A DNA stretch of 36,211 bases, from the NCBI GenBank assembly GCA_003212695.1, contig QCPC01000017.1, forward strand, positions 1-36,211. The letters run 5' to 3'. The notes under the pieces are model-generated. The model did not search any database, had not been told where the DNA came from, and saw only the letters and a program-made list of their open reading frames with translations. Positions 1-7,935 of this stretch are shown here, piece after piece. The translations under genes and the position numbers were made by a program. This DNA is from Prochlorococcus sp. AG-436-C13. GTDB taxonomy: Bacteria > Cyanobacteriota > Cyanobacteriia > PCC-6307 > Cyanobiaceae. Within the stretch, counting starts at the first letter, position 1, and every line of letters begins with the position of its first letter.

Positions 1-2
1 CA

Positions 3-296
3 AACCATTTAGATATTCCAGCTAAAGAAATGTTAGAGGTTTCTATTAGGAATTACCAAGGATCTTTAATAGTGGTTTCCCATGATCGCTATTTTATATC
101 TAGGATTGCAAATAAGATTGTTGAGATAAAAGAAGGCCAGTTGTTTCTTTACAGAGGCAATTATGATTACTTTAAAGCTAAGAAACTTCAAGAAAAAGAA
201 GAAGCAGAAAATTTAATTGCTAAAGCAAAAAAAGAAGCCAAGAGAATTAAAAATCGTAATTTACAACGAAAGCGTAAGTCTAAAAGTAGTAATTAG
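3..296 (+). CDS. ABC-F family ATPase, C-terminal end (5' part outside the window)
   Basis: The reading frame is open from the first bases of the window and begins with NHLDIPAKEMLE. This is the D-loop region that follows Walker B in ABC-F proteins (usually EPTNHLDI). It continues with the H-loop region IVVSHDRYF and then the family's linker signature, a short 'Y.GNYDYF' stretch followed by a lysine- and glutamate-rich helix. The tail is very basic (ending RKRKSKSSN), consistent with contact to ribosomal RNA. ABC-F proteins are soluble tandem ATPases that act on the ribosome and are not transporters. Only about 98 residues of an expected 530-640 are present, so the subfamily cannot be set. It converges on the HtrA gene with 7 bases between the stops. 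Confidence 0.88.
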   Translation, partial: NHLDIPAKEMLEVSIRNYQGSLIVVSHDRYFISRIANKIVEIKEGQLFLYRGNYDYFKAKKLQEKEEAENLIAKAKKEAKRIKNRNLQRKRKSKSSN

Positions 297-303
297 CTAA
301 TTA

Positions 304-1500
304 TTAATAAGGATTTTTAAGAGTTTCAAAGTCACTAGGTTTAATTGATACAAAAAACAGGAGTTTATTTCTTTTGATTTTAAATCTCATTGAATTTTTT
401 ATTCCATTTCTACTTATAGCATCTACTACATCTTTAGGATTTTTCACTTCCTTTTGATTAACCTCAATAATAATATCGTTGACTCTTAAACCTTTATTTT
501 CAGCTGGACTACCAGGCAGAACATATACGATTAATGCACCTTCTGAGTAATCTTTTTCTAATGAATCTTCCTTTAAATCTGTATATGAGAGACTGACACC
601 TATCATTGGATGGATAACTTTTCCATTTAATGTCAATTGGTTTGCAATTGAGATTGCTTGATTTATTGGAATCGCAAATCCTAGACCAGCCCCAGGACTA
701 GAGTGTATAAGAGTATTGATTCCTATAACTTCTCCGTCTGAATTCAGTAATGGACCACCTGAATTTCCTGGATTGATAGCAGCATCTGTTTGTATTAAAT
801 TAATTCTATTATTTGATATGCCTAATTGCGATACATTTCTATTGATGTTGCTAATAATGCCTAAAGTAACAGTTTTCTCTAGTCCATAAGGATTGCCTAC
901 AGCAATAGCCCAATCCCCAACATCTATTTTATCTGAATTACCAATTACAGCTTTAGGCCATGGACCAGGATTAGAAAGTTTAATTACAGCCAAATCTGTC
1001 AGATAATCCTGTCCAATAACTTTACCTAAAACTCTTCGTCCATCTGGTATACCCACAATCAATTTATCTGAGTTTGCTACTACATGCGCATTTGTAATGA
1101 CGAGTCCTTCTGATGAAAAAATAATTCCACTTCCTTGGCCACGCTCAACCCTTGATCTTGGTAAGTTTATATTAGGTATCTCAAATAATCTTTCAAAATA
1201 TGGATCTAAAAAATTCTTTGGAGGGAGAATATTTGTATGTTGATTGACAACTCTACGTTGCGTATCAATAGTTACAATAGCAGAGCCACTTGTTTCTAAA
1301 GCATCCGCTATAAATGATTTTTTCGAATAGCTTTTAAGATCTGCTTTAATTATTTTTTGTGTAATAGAATTTTCTTGCGAATGACATTCATGGAATGGGA
1401 TACATATTGAAAATAGTGTTATCAAATACTTTAATAAAGTTAGCTTCTTCTTTTTAAAAGACGAGCGAATTAGAATAGTTTTAATTACTTTTGAGCTCAT
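304..1500 (-). CDS. HtrA/Deg-type periplasmic serine protease with one PDZ domain
   Basis: This is a trypsin-fold protease of the Deg/HtrA family, which degrades or refolds damaged exported proteins. The catalytic triad is complete: H139 in ITNAHV, D169 in TDLAV, and S247 in GNSGGP. One PDZ domain follows at roughly residues 297-390. The N-terminus has a basic stretch (KKKK, 17-20), then a hydrophobic segment to about residue 36, which looks like a signal peptide or membrane anchor pointing to the periplasm or thylakoid lumen. A length of 398 residues fits cyanobacterial HhoA/HhoB/HtrA. Which of those three it matches cannot be told here. It is transcribed away from the DUF2973 gene across a 239-base spacer. 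Confidence 0.93.
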   Translation of the reverse strand: MSSKVIKTILIRSSFKKKKLTLLKYLITLFSICIPFHECHSQENSITQKIIKADLKSYSKKSFIADALETSGSAIVTIDTQRRVVNQHTNILPPKNFLDPYFERLFEIPNINLPRSRVERGQGSGIIFSSEGLVITNAHVVANSDKLIVGIPDGRRVLGKVIGQDYLTDLAVIKLSNPGPWPKAVIGNSDKIDVGDWAIAVGNPYGLEKTVTLGIISNINRNVSQLGISNNRINLIQTDAAINPGNSGGPLLNSDGEVIGINTLIHSSPGAGLGFAIPINQAISIANQLTLNGKVIHPMIGVSLSYTDLKEDSLEKDYSEGALIVYVLPGSPAENKGLRVNDIIIEVNQKEVKNPKDVVDAISRNGIKNSMRFKIKRNKLLFFVSIKPSDFETLKNPY

Positions 1501-1739
1501 ATTATTGATTATAAAAGTTTCTTTTTAGGCTTTTCTTTGGTTTGAGTTTTACCATATCAATTATTGGATTAATTTTCCTTGCTGTCAAATGAAACTTTAA
1601 ATTACAGATCTTGGATTTTATTTCTATATTTTAATGGTTTATTTGATTAATAAATCTATGTATGCTCTATTGTAGATCCCAAGAACATCTCATTATCTGA
1701 GGTATTTAAAAGTTACAAGAATTTTATGATCATAAGGTT

Positions 1740-2006
1740 ATGTTGAGTTCGTTATTTCCCTTTATATATGGCTTTGTCTTGATTTTGCTTCTATGGCAGG
1801 CATTTCGTGTGATGTTTAGGGGGTTTTCGGCTGTTAATTCTGTTGAGAGTCCAGAAAGACATGTAAAAAAAGATCGTACTGGGCAATTTACTATCCATCC
1901 TGAGTTGCTTGATGAAGAAGGTAATATTACTAATGAGGATCTTTTGACTGTTCGCTTCTCTAATGATTTAGATCCTCCAAAGCAAACAGAATCCTCCTCT
2001 GATTAG
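1740..2006 (+). CDS. DUF2973-type small membrane protein
   Basis: An 88-residue protein with one hydrophobic helix at about residues 3-22 (FPFIYGFVLILLLW), then a basic patch, then a soluble tail containing IHPELLDEEGNI and LLTVRF. That tail is the conserved signature of the cyanobacterial DUF2973 family, whose function is unknown. An AAGG lies only two bases before the ATG. The next codon is TTG and would have a better spacing of five, so initiation one codon later is possible. The gene stands 43 bases ahead of another small cyanobacterial gene and may be co-transcribed with it. Confidence 0.75.
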   Translation: MLSSLFPFIYGFVLILLLWQAFRVMFRGFSAVNSVESPERHVKKDRTGQFTIHPELLDEEGNITNEDLLTVRFSNDLDPPKQTESSSD

Positions 2007-2049
2007 ACTTATGTGAGATTCTTAATTAAACAAAGAAAAGGGGGTTATT

Positions 2050-2433
2050 TTGGAGCAAAGAACACGTGTTGTTGGAGCTGTGATTAAATCTTTGAGATTG
2101 CCGCCAAGATTTAGACTTCGCTTAGTTAAAGAAGATCCTGTTCGATTAGAGCTAAGTCTTACTCCTTCTTATGGCAAAGAGCCTATTCAAGTTGGATTGG
2201 TTGAATCGCTTGATTTGGTTGCAAGAAGGGATCGAGAGGGAAGAATCCCTAGAGATTTACAAGGAACATGGGATTGGACTGTACGGCATGGGAAAGTAAG
2301 TACAGGAGGATGGAATCCTTTTTTGAAGGAGGCTCTTCAAACAATGTTTGAAACTGGATTACCTGCGATTATTTATGAGGAATTAACTGGGGAGGACTAT
2401 CATCCAGTTGATGGAACTAAACATGTTCGCTAA
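2050..2433 (+). CDS. Conserved cyanobacterial protein of unknown function, 127 aa
   Basis: The start is TTG, preceded by an unusually strong purine-rich AAAAGGGGG at about 2037-2045, which decides the start. The protein is soluble, basic at the N-terminus (RLPPRFRLRLV) and has no membrane segment. It contains GRIPRDLQGTWDWTVRHGK and ends ELTGEDYHPVDGTKHVR. I recognise it only as resembling conserved hypothetical proteins of marine picocyanobacteria and can assign no function. It lies between the DUF2973 gene and the Hli gene. A typical codon pattern and a good ribosome-binding site make it a real gene. Confidence 0.75.
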   Translation: MEQRTRVVGAVIKSLRLPPRFRLRLVKEDPVRLELSLTPSYGKEPIQVGLVESLDLVARRDREGRIPRDLQGTWDWTVRHGKVSTGGWNPFLKEALQTMFETGLPAIIYEELTGEDYHPVDGTKHVR

Positions 2434-2515
2434 TCAGAATTAAATTCTTTCCTTTCATAAAGAACAACTTTTTGGCTCTTAAATAGATAGAATTTATGTA
2501 TCTACAAAAAATACT

Positions 2516-2665
2516 ATGTCTCAAGAAGATATTGAACCTCGATATGGATTTGTTAATTATGCTGAGATATGGAATGGGAGGTTAGCAATGCTTGGAATTG
2601 TGATTGGCTTGAGTACAGAATTATTGACTGGTCAAGGCATTCTTGGGCAGATTGGATTTGGTTAG
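2516..2665 (+). CDS. hli: High-light-inducible (Hli/HLIP, single-helix CAB-like) protein, 49 aa
   Basis: Translating from ATG at 2516 gives a 49-residue protein. It contains the chlorophyll a/b-binding motif as AEIWNGRLAMLG, followed by the hydrophobic segment IVIGLSTELL and the conserved C-terminus TGQGILGQIGFG. Hli proteins are single-helix thylakoid proteins that pair up to bind chlorophyll and carotenoid, and they protect or help assemble photosystems under excess light. The E, N and R that set the chlorophyll-binding helix are all present. Its length and C-terminal TGQGIL box match the abundant picocyanobacterial type. No clear Shine-Dalgarno sequence precedes it, and it sits 37 bases before xseA. 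Confidence 0.92.
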   Translation: MSQEDIEPRYGFVNYAEIWNGRLAMLGIVIGLSTELLTGQGILGQIGFG

Positions 2666-2702
2666 TTAAATTCAAGATTTGAAGAGTTAGCAGAGATTAA
2701 AT

Positions 2703-3857
2703 GTGAAAAGTGACGCAATCCCAAGGTTTTCAGTAGAGGAACTCAATCAATCAATAGGAAACCTTCTATCAAGAGGTTTTGCTCCTAGGTTTTTTTTACA
2801 TGCTTTAGTCTCAAAGTCTCAGTTAAAAAATGGTCATTTGTGGCTCACACTTACTGATGGAGAGGCAAGTATCTCAGCTGTAATATGGTCTTCATCTTTA
2901 AAAGATTTTTCTTTTCATCCTAAGCAAGAAGATGGTGTTGAAATATTAGGTAAATTAAATTTTTGGAAAAACAGAGCTAGCTTAGTTGTTCAAGTTATAC
3001 AAATTCGACCAACTCTTTCAACAGTTTTAAGACAATTTAAAATAGTTAGTTCTTTATTAATTAAAGAAGGCTTGATAGATGAATCAAGATCTAGACCATT
3101 ACCAAAGTTTCCAAAATCCATTGCTATTTGTACAAGTGTTCCAAGCTCGGCTTATGCAGATATTTTGCGCACAGCCAAAGAACGCTGGCCATTAACTAAT
3201 TTAATTGTGCTTCCTATACCAGTTCAAGGCGATGTATCCAATAAGATTCAAAAGGTGATATCTAATTTAGCTAACTCCTATAAAAAATTATCTTGTGAGG
3301 CACTTATTTTAGCTAGGGGTGGAGGAAGTAGAGAGGATTTGATGGTTTTTGATGATGAGAATTTATGTAGAGAGTTAGCTTGTTTCCCTATTCCTGTAAT
3401 CACAGGAATAGGGCATGAAGATGATTTAACAGTGGCAGACTTAGTTGCGGATCATCGGTCTGCTACGCCTACTTCTTCAATAGTTGATTTGCTACCTAGC
3501 AGACAAATGGAACTAAATCAATTGCTTCAGTATATTCAGAAATCTAAAGATATGATAAATTGGATTATTAACAAACAATCTCAATTAATTATAGATAAAA
3601 GAAAAAACTTGGAAGAATATTCTCCTCTTAAATTATTACGGCAAAAAAGGATATTACTTTCTCAGAGAAATCAAATGCTTTATATTTTATCTCCTAGAAA
3701 TATACTTAAAAGAGGTTTTTCTATTACAAGGTTTAATTCTAATAAGTCATTAAAAAGTATTAAAGATATTAAGATCAATGATAAAATAGTAGTAGAGTTG
3801 ATTGACGGATGCATCGAATCGAGCGTTACTTTTATTTCTCCTATTAAGGACGATTGA
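2703..3857 (+). CDS. xseA: Exodeoxyribonuclease VII large subunit
   Basis: This is the catalytic subunit of exonuclease VII, which degrades single-stranded DNA from both ends during repair. The N-terminal OB-fold covers about residues 8-103. The catalytic domain carries LARGGGSREDL (203-213), the VITGIGHEDD stretch (232-241) and the D-x-V-A-D-H-R-S-A-T-P-T run just after it. The C-terminal region is a long helical part ending in the conserved LKRGFSITR segment. The start is GTG at 2703, which puts the OB-fold at the expected distance. A length of 384 residues is slightly short of the E. coli protein (456), mainly in the helical region. Its stop TGA overlaps the xseB ATG by one base (TGATG). 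Confidence 0.95.
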   Translation: MKSDAIPRFSVEELNQSIGNLLSRGFAPRFFLHALVSKSQLKNGHLWLTLTDGEASISAVIWSSSLKDFSFHPKQEDGVEILGKLNFWKNRASLVVQVIQIRPTLSTVLRQFKIVSSLLIKEGLIDESRSRPLPKFPKSIAICTSVPSSAYADILRTAKERWPLTNLIVLPIPVQGDVSNKIQKVISNLANSYKKLSCEALILARGGGSREDLMVFDDENLCRELACFPIPVITGIGHEDDLTVADLVADHRSATPTSSIVDLLPSRQMELNQLLQYIQKSKDMINWIINKQSQLIIDKRKNLEEYSPLKLLRQKRILLSQRNQMLYILSPRNILKRGFSITRFNSNKSLKSIKDIKINDKIVVELIDGCIESSVTFISPIKDD

Positions 3858-4183
3858 TGGCAAAATACAAATCAAATTTAAATAATAAGTCCGATAAAGA
3901 GAATAATTATAATTCAAAAGTTTCTAGAAATAAGTTTCTAAAAGAAAAAACTATGAAAGAAATTATTTCGAAAATTTCAAAATTATCTTATGAAGAATCT
4001 TTATTAGAGTTAGATATTATACTAAATAATCTTCAAGATGAAAATACTTTATTAGAAGAACTTCAGGAGAATTATCTTAAAGCAAATTTATATCTTGAAC
4101 ATTGCCAAAAATTATTAAGTAGGATTGAGCAAGAAGTAATAGAGATTACCTCTGAAGAATTAGAATCTTTATCTAATGAATAA
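3857..4183 (+). CDS. xseB: Exodeoxyribonuclease VII small subunit
   Basis: This small helical subunit binds the XseA helical region. The family signature is present as LSYEESLLELDIILNNLQ, then a second helix with L-E-E-L-x-E-N-Y-x-K-A and a conserved C near the end of the domain. The ATG at 3857 shares its A with the xseA stop, the usual translational coupling for the pair. A TTG one codon earlier is also open but less likely. Compared with the 80-residue E. coli protein there is an extra, charged, asparagine- and lysine-rich N-terminal tail of about 35 residues with no recognisable motif. Confidence 0.9.
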   Translation: MAKYKSNLNNKSDKENNYNSKVSRNKFLKEKTMKEIISKISKLSYEESLLELDIILNNLQDENTLLEELQENYLKANLYLEHCQKLLSRIEQEVIEITSEELESLSNE

Positions 4184-4184
4184 T

Positions 4185-4511
4185 TTAATCACTTTTTTCT
4201 GCAGTAATATCAATTGTAGCTGAGCTTGCAGGTATATTACTTATGCGATCAGTTTGTTTTATATTAGAAGATCCACATATAGGACATTTATTTGTTTTGT
4301 TAATATAATTAGCACCACATTCACTGCATGAAACTATATTTGATTTTAATCTTTTCCAGGTTAGCCATCCAACACCTGTAATTAATGCAGATATGAAAAC
4401 TATAAATAGAATTAATCCCCCAGCAAGATCTAAGAAAATTCTTCCTATTGAACTAGGAAAAATCACAAAGAATATTATTAACAACCAAATAATTGTTGAA
4501 TTTTTCATCAT
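4185..4511 (-). CDS. Small membrane protein with a zinc ribbon
   Basis: A 108-residue protein with two hydrophobic helices (about residues 6-24 and 27-50). A four-cysteine zinc ribbon follows, made of CSEC and CPIC separated by about 12 residues, then a polar tail. I know no function for it. The start overlaps the stop of the YihY gene in an ATGA arrangement, and a second ATG directly follows, so the first residue is uncertain by one. The overlap suggests translation coupled to the membrane protein upstream and perhaps a shared complex. It converges on xseB with one base between the stops. Confidence 0.7.
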   Translation of the reverse strand: MMKNSTIIWLLIIFFVIFPSSIGRIFLDLAGGLILFIVFISALITGVGWLTWKRLKSNIVSCSECGANYINKTNKCPICGSSNIKQTDRISNIPASSATIDITAEKSD

Positions 4512-5428
4512 CTAGTACTAAATTCATTTTTTCTATTACTAACTAAACCAACACTCCAGCATTGACCAAAATAAATAATTAATCCAACCAACCAAATCCA
4601 TAGGGTTAATACTAAAACACCACTAATAATCCCATATGCTTGAAATCTAGAACCTAGAGAAAGAATAGTTCTACTAACTGCAGAATTTAAAAATGTTAAT
4701 AGAGTACCTATCATTATTGAACCTGGTACAAGGGGTCTAATAGGGACACGTCTTCTTGGTACTAAAACTTGTAATAAAAATGCCATTATAGTGAAACCTA
4801 TAAAAGGAAATATTATCTCCCCAAGCTCTATCAATGGGATTTTTGATAATGTATCTGTGAGCTGTGGACTATTATTTTGTAGATCTGTCCAAAATGCACC
4901 TGGTATCATTCGTAAATAAGAACTTACCTCATCTATTACCATTAATACTCCAACAAGTAAGACAACTAAAAAAGCTTCAATTCTATTACGTATAAGTCGA
5001 TAAGCTTGTGCCCGTAAAGGAACGATATTTGTTTTCGATGGTAGGGCATCCTCCCATAAACGATCTGAACCTCTTTGTAGAGTTAAATATGCATTACCAG
5101 CAGTTATAATTAAAAACATTGCACCTAATATTCCAGCACCAAAACCTTGATTAACCAGTTTTATTAGTGTAGTTTCAACTACTTCAACTGCAGAAGGAGG
5201 TAATACTTGTGCTGCTAATCCAATAATTTGTTGATCAAGTCCTTGCTGTGCTCCTAAAAACCATGATGCTACAGATAGAGAAATTATTAGAATTGGAAAA
5301 AAAGATTGTAATGTGTAATAGGCAAATGCTGCACTAAGATCTATGCAATCACAACGATTCCATCTTTCAGCTGCGTTCCACAAGCTTCTAAGAAACCATT
5401 TAAGTTGACGACGCCATTTAATTATCAC
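4508..5428 (-). CDS. YihY/BrkB family integral membrane protein
   Basis: A 306-residue protein with about six hydrophobic helices. It has the N-terminal family feature of a cytoplasmic basic segment leading into DLSAAFAYYTLQSFFPILI, where an 'AAFAYY..QS.FP' pattern is typical. The final helix region, LWIWLVGLIIYFGQCW, matches the family's end. YihY/BrkB proteins are widespread inner-membrane proteins without a settled biochemical role; the older link to RNase BN was an error. It is first in a two-gene unit with the zinc-ribbon protein. The 114-base AT-rich stretch upstream (5429-5542) would hold its promoter. Confidence 0.88.
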   Translation of the reverse strand: MIIKWRRQLKWFLRSLWNAAERWNRCDCIDLSAAFAYYTLQSFFPILIISLSVASWFLGAQQGLDQQIIGLAAQVLPPSAVEVVETTLIKLVNQGFGAGILGAMFLIITAGNAYLTLQRGSDRLWEDALPSKTNIVPLRAQAYRLIRNRIEAFLVVLLVGVLMVIDEVSSYLRMIPGAFWTDLQNNSPQLTDTLSKIPLIELGEIIFPFIGFTIMAFLLQVLVPRRRVPIRPLVPGSIMIGTLLTFLNSAVSRTILSLGSRFQAYGIISGVLVLTLWIWLVGLIIYFGQCWSVGLVSNRKNEFSTR

Positions 5429-5542
5429 TCTTTGAGAATATCATCTGATCTAATTTTAGTGTAAATAGATTAATTTGCTTATATACATTCTCTTATTTTA
5501 TATTTTTGATGATTTGTTAGTTCTTACTTCAATACTTTTTAT

Positions 5543-6364
5543 CTAATTATTTTTCTCCATTAGAGTATTACCCCATGGAATAAGTCTTTCTAAATCAGAC
5601 TTTGATATCGCTGCAATTAATGGAAAATTAACCGCACTTAAGTCTTCTCCTAATTTTAGATTACCTGGATTTGAATCTAACCACTTCAATGAACAACCAA
5701 GTTCTTTTAGAATTAACCAAGCTGCTGCTAAATCCCATATCTTCGGTGTAGCTTCTAGAGCTCCAAAAGTTTGTCCAAGAGCAACACTTGTCATGTTAAG
5801 ACTTGAAACACCTAATAGCCTGATTTTCCCAGGAAATTTTTGATTAGGTTGTTTTTGTAAAACATTTATAGATCTGCTGCAAACAGATACACAATCACTT
5901 TTTGCAATGTTTTTATTTTTAGGGTCTATCTTTTCATTATTAAGCCAGACTCCTTGATTTTTTATAGCAAGAATTCGTTTATCAAGAACTGGAATATCTA
6001 AAATTGCTGTTTCTGGTTCTCCATTTAGAAAACGTGCAATAGAAATTGCCCAAAACGGAATACCTGCTGCAAAGTTGGTTGTTCCATCGAGAGGGTCAAC
6101 AATCCAATAAGCATTAGATCTAGGAACTACTTTTGAACCTTCTTCACTTAAAACACCTTCTTTGTGTCTTGTAATGGTTGATATGCCTTTTACTATATGT
6201 TCATCACTCCATCGATCACAACTGGTTATTAATGTCCCATCTGCTTTTAATTCAGAGTTTATTTTTCCAAAATCTTTCAATTGCCTCTCTGCAACTTGGT
6301 CAACCAATTTGTGAAGCTTTTGAAATTGATCTTTATCTAGTTTTTGGAAATGATCATTATTCAT
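5543..6364 (-). CDS. Inositol monophosphatase family phosphatase
   Basis: A Mg-dependent, Li-sensitive-type phosphatase fold. The metal ligands are all visible: E74 in VLSEEGS, D90 and D93 in IVDPLDGTTNF, and D211 in KIWDLAAAW. A length of 273 residues is standard. In cyanobacteria, family members act on inositol phosphate, histidinol phosphate, PAP or fructose-1,6-bisphosphate. Sequence alone cannot separate these here, although the GTTNF-A-x-G-I-P form is closest to general IMPase. Its ATG overlaps the stop of the TolC gene (ATGA), so it is the last gene of that unit. Confidence 0.9.
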   Translation of the reverse strand: MNNDHFQKLDKDQFQKLHKLVDQVAERQLKDFGKINSELKADGTLITSCDRWSDEHIVKGISTITRHKEGVLSEEGSKVVPRSNAYWIVDPLDGTTNFAAGIPFWAISIARFLNGEPETAILDIPVLDKRILAIKNQGVWLNNEKIDPKNKNIAKSDCVSVCSRSINVLQKQPNQKFPGKIRLLGVSSLNMTSVALGQTFGALEATPKIWDLAAAWLILKELGCSLKWLDSNPGNLKLGEDLSAVNFPLIAAISKSDLERLIPWGNTLMEKNN

Positions 6365-7926
6365 AAATTGCTAAATAGCTCCATGCATGGTTCATTCTCC
6401 AATGATAAGGATTGAGTAGAGTTCTTGTTCTTTAAGTCCTGACTATCGAACTTTTTATTAGTATTCGAGTTGTTGAGGCATGTTGATATTTGTTTAATTC
6501 CTGTATTCCTTTTTAGTTGAATTAAATTGGTATTATATTCAGTTATTATATTAATATAATTAACCTCAGCTTGAGTTAAGTCTTTTTGATTATTAACAAC
6601 TTCTCTTTGTGTAGTAATTCCTTCTTTTAGCCTTAAAACTGCTAGTCTTAAAGACTCGCGTGCTGATTTAACGGCCAGATATGAGTTCTTTATATTCTTT
6701 CTTGAGATATCCATATTATAATAAATTTCTTCAACTTCTTGTCTTATGTTATCTTTTTTTAAATCTAATTCTGTTTCTAGTGAATTCATTTTAGCTTTGG
6801 CTGCATAATACTTAGCCTTTCCATATCCTCCATCAAATATTGGCCATTCAAACTGGAGACCTAATGTATTATTATAATTACTTACCGTATTATCTTTTCT
6901 TGGAGATACCATTCCTATTTCTCCTTCCGATAAATAACTATCAAATCTATTAAATATTGAGACTTTAGGCTTATTCATTGATAAAGCTATATTAGCATTA
7001 TTATTAGTAGTATTGATTTGTATAAGTAGCTCGTCAATTTCTTTCCTATAATTGTAAGCATATTCTACAGTTGAATCTAGAGAGTCTTTCCATATACCTA
7101 TTATCTTTGGCATGGAATTAATCTTAGGAATTATATTGTTAGGTAGGTTTAGTATTTGTGATAGTTTTCTTTCATTTATTTTTCTTAATCCTAATTTACT
7201 TACTAAAAATTGATTATCTTTTGAAAGTTGTGTTTCCGCCTCTAATACATCGAATTTAGTACCTATTCCTGAATTATATCTAATTTTAGCTTCTTTTAAT
7301 GATGTAGAAGAACTTCTTATCGATTCTTCAGCAATTCTAATATCTTGCAATGTTTTTTGTAAATTAAAGAAGTTTGTATATGCCTCTAGAACTAAATCAC
7401 GATATTTAATTGAATATGAGACTCTCTTGCTTTTCAAGTTAAGTCTGGCATTTTCTATTTCTGGTATTCTAGAAGGATTAATTAGGTCCCATTTTAAGGT
7501 TGCAGTTAATGTTGCTTTTGCTTGATTGTTGGATGTATCACTTGAGAACTCATTATATGTATTACCTTTCATATATTGTGGGAAACCTGCACTAGAAAGA
7601 TTTAATTTGGGGTACCATTTTGATAATTCACTTTTTAATAGTAGTTTTGCCTCTTTTATTTGATCTGCAATTATTTTCAACTCTTTGCTGTTAGAAGAAA
7701 TTAATCTTTCTATATCATCTAGTTCAATTACCCTTTCTGAATTATAATGTATATTATCATTTTTTTTATAATCCTTTCTCTCATTAGTTTTACTTTCAAA
7801 ATTTGACGCAATCTCTACATTATTTCTTATATTTCCTAAATTAATTATTTTATTTTTGAATGCTTCAGTATTTCCCGCATTTAGTAGTGAATACAAAATA
7901 ATTAGACTTGCTGAGATTCTTTTCAC
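6361..7926 (-). CDS. TolC-family outer membrane channel protein
   Basis: A 521-residue protein with an N-terminal hydrophobic signal (SASLIILYSLLNAG). Two internally repeated long amphipathic coiled-coil halves follow, the architecture of TolC-type efflux barrels. Typical landmarks are the stretch EARLNLKSKRVSYS with QKTLQDIRIAEES in the first half, and the matching RQEVEEIYYNMDISRKNI and GITTQREVV..Q.DLTQAE in the second. These proteins form trimeric channels linking an inner-membrane exporter to the outside. No membrane-fusion protein or RND/ABC partner is adjacent, so its export substrate is unknown. It lies 9 bases after the radical-SAM gene and overlaps the IMPase start. Confidence 0.9.
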   Translation of the reverse strand: MKRISASLIILYSLLNAGNTEAFKNKIINLGNIRNNVEIASNFESKTNERKDYKKNDNIHYNSERVIELDDIERLISSNSKELKIIADQIKEAKLLLKSELSKWYPKLNLSSAGFPQYMKGNTYNEFSSDTSNNQAKATLTATLKWDLINPSRIPEIENARLNLKSKRVSYSIKYRDLVLEAYTNFFNLQKTLQDIRIAEESIRSSSTSLKEAKIRYNSGIGTKFDVLEAETQLSKDNQFLVSKLGLRKINERKLSQILNLPNNIIPKINSMPKIIGIWKDSLDSTVEYAYNYRKEIDELLIQINTTNNNANIALSMNKPKVSIFNRFDSYLSEGEIGMVSPRKDNTVSNYNNTLGLQFEWPIFDGGYGKAKYYAAKAKMNSLETELDLKKDNIRQEVEEIYYNMDISRKNIKNSYLAVKSARESLRLAVLRLKEGITTQREVVNNQKDLTQAEVNYINIITEYNTNLIQLKRNTGIKQISTCLNNSNTNKKFDSQDLKNKNSTQSLSLENEPCMELFSNL

Positions 7927-7935
7927 TGGATTGAA

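Noticed and set aside
1502-1560. 17-codon leftward frame (MVKLKPKKSLKRNFYNQ) just ahead of the HtrA gene as a leader peptide
   Set aside because: It has no ribosome-binding site or attenuator structure. A basic short frame is expected by chance here.
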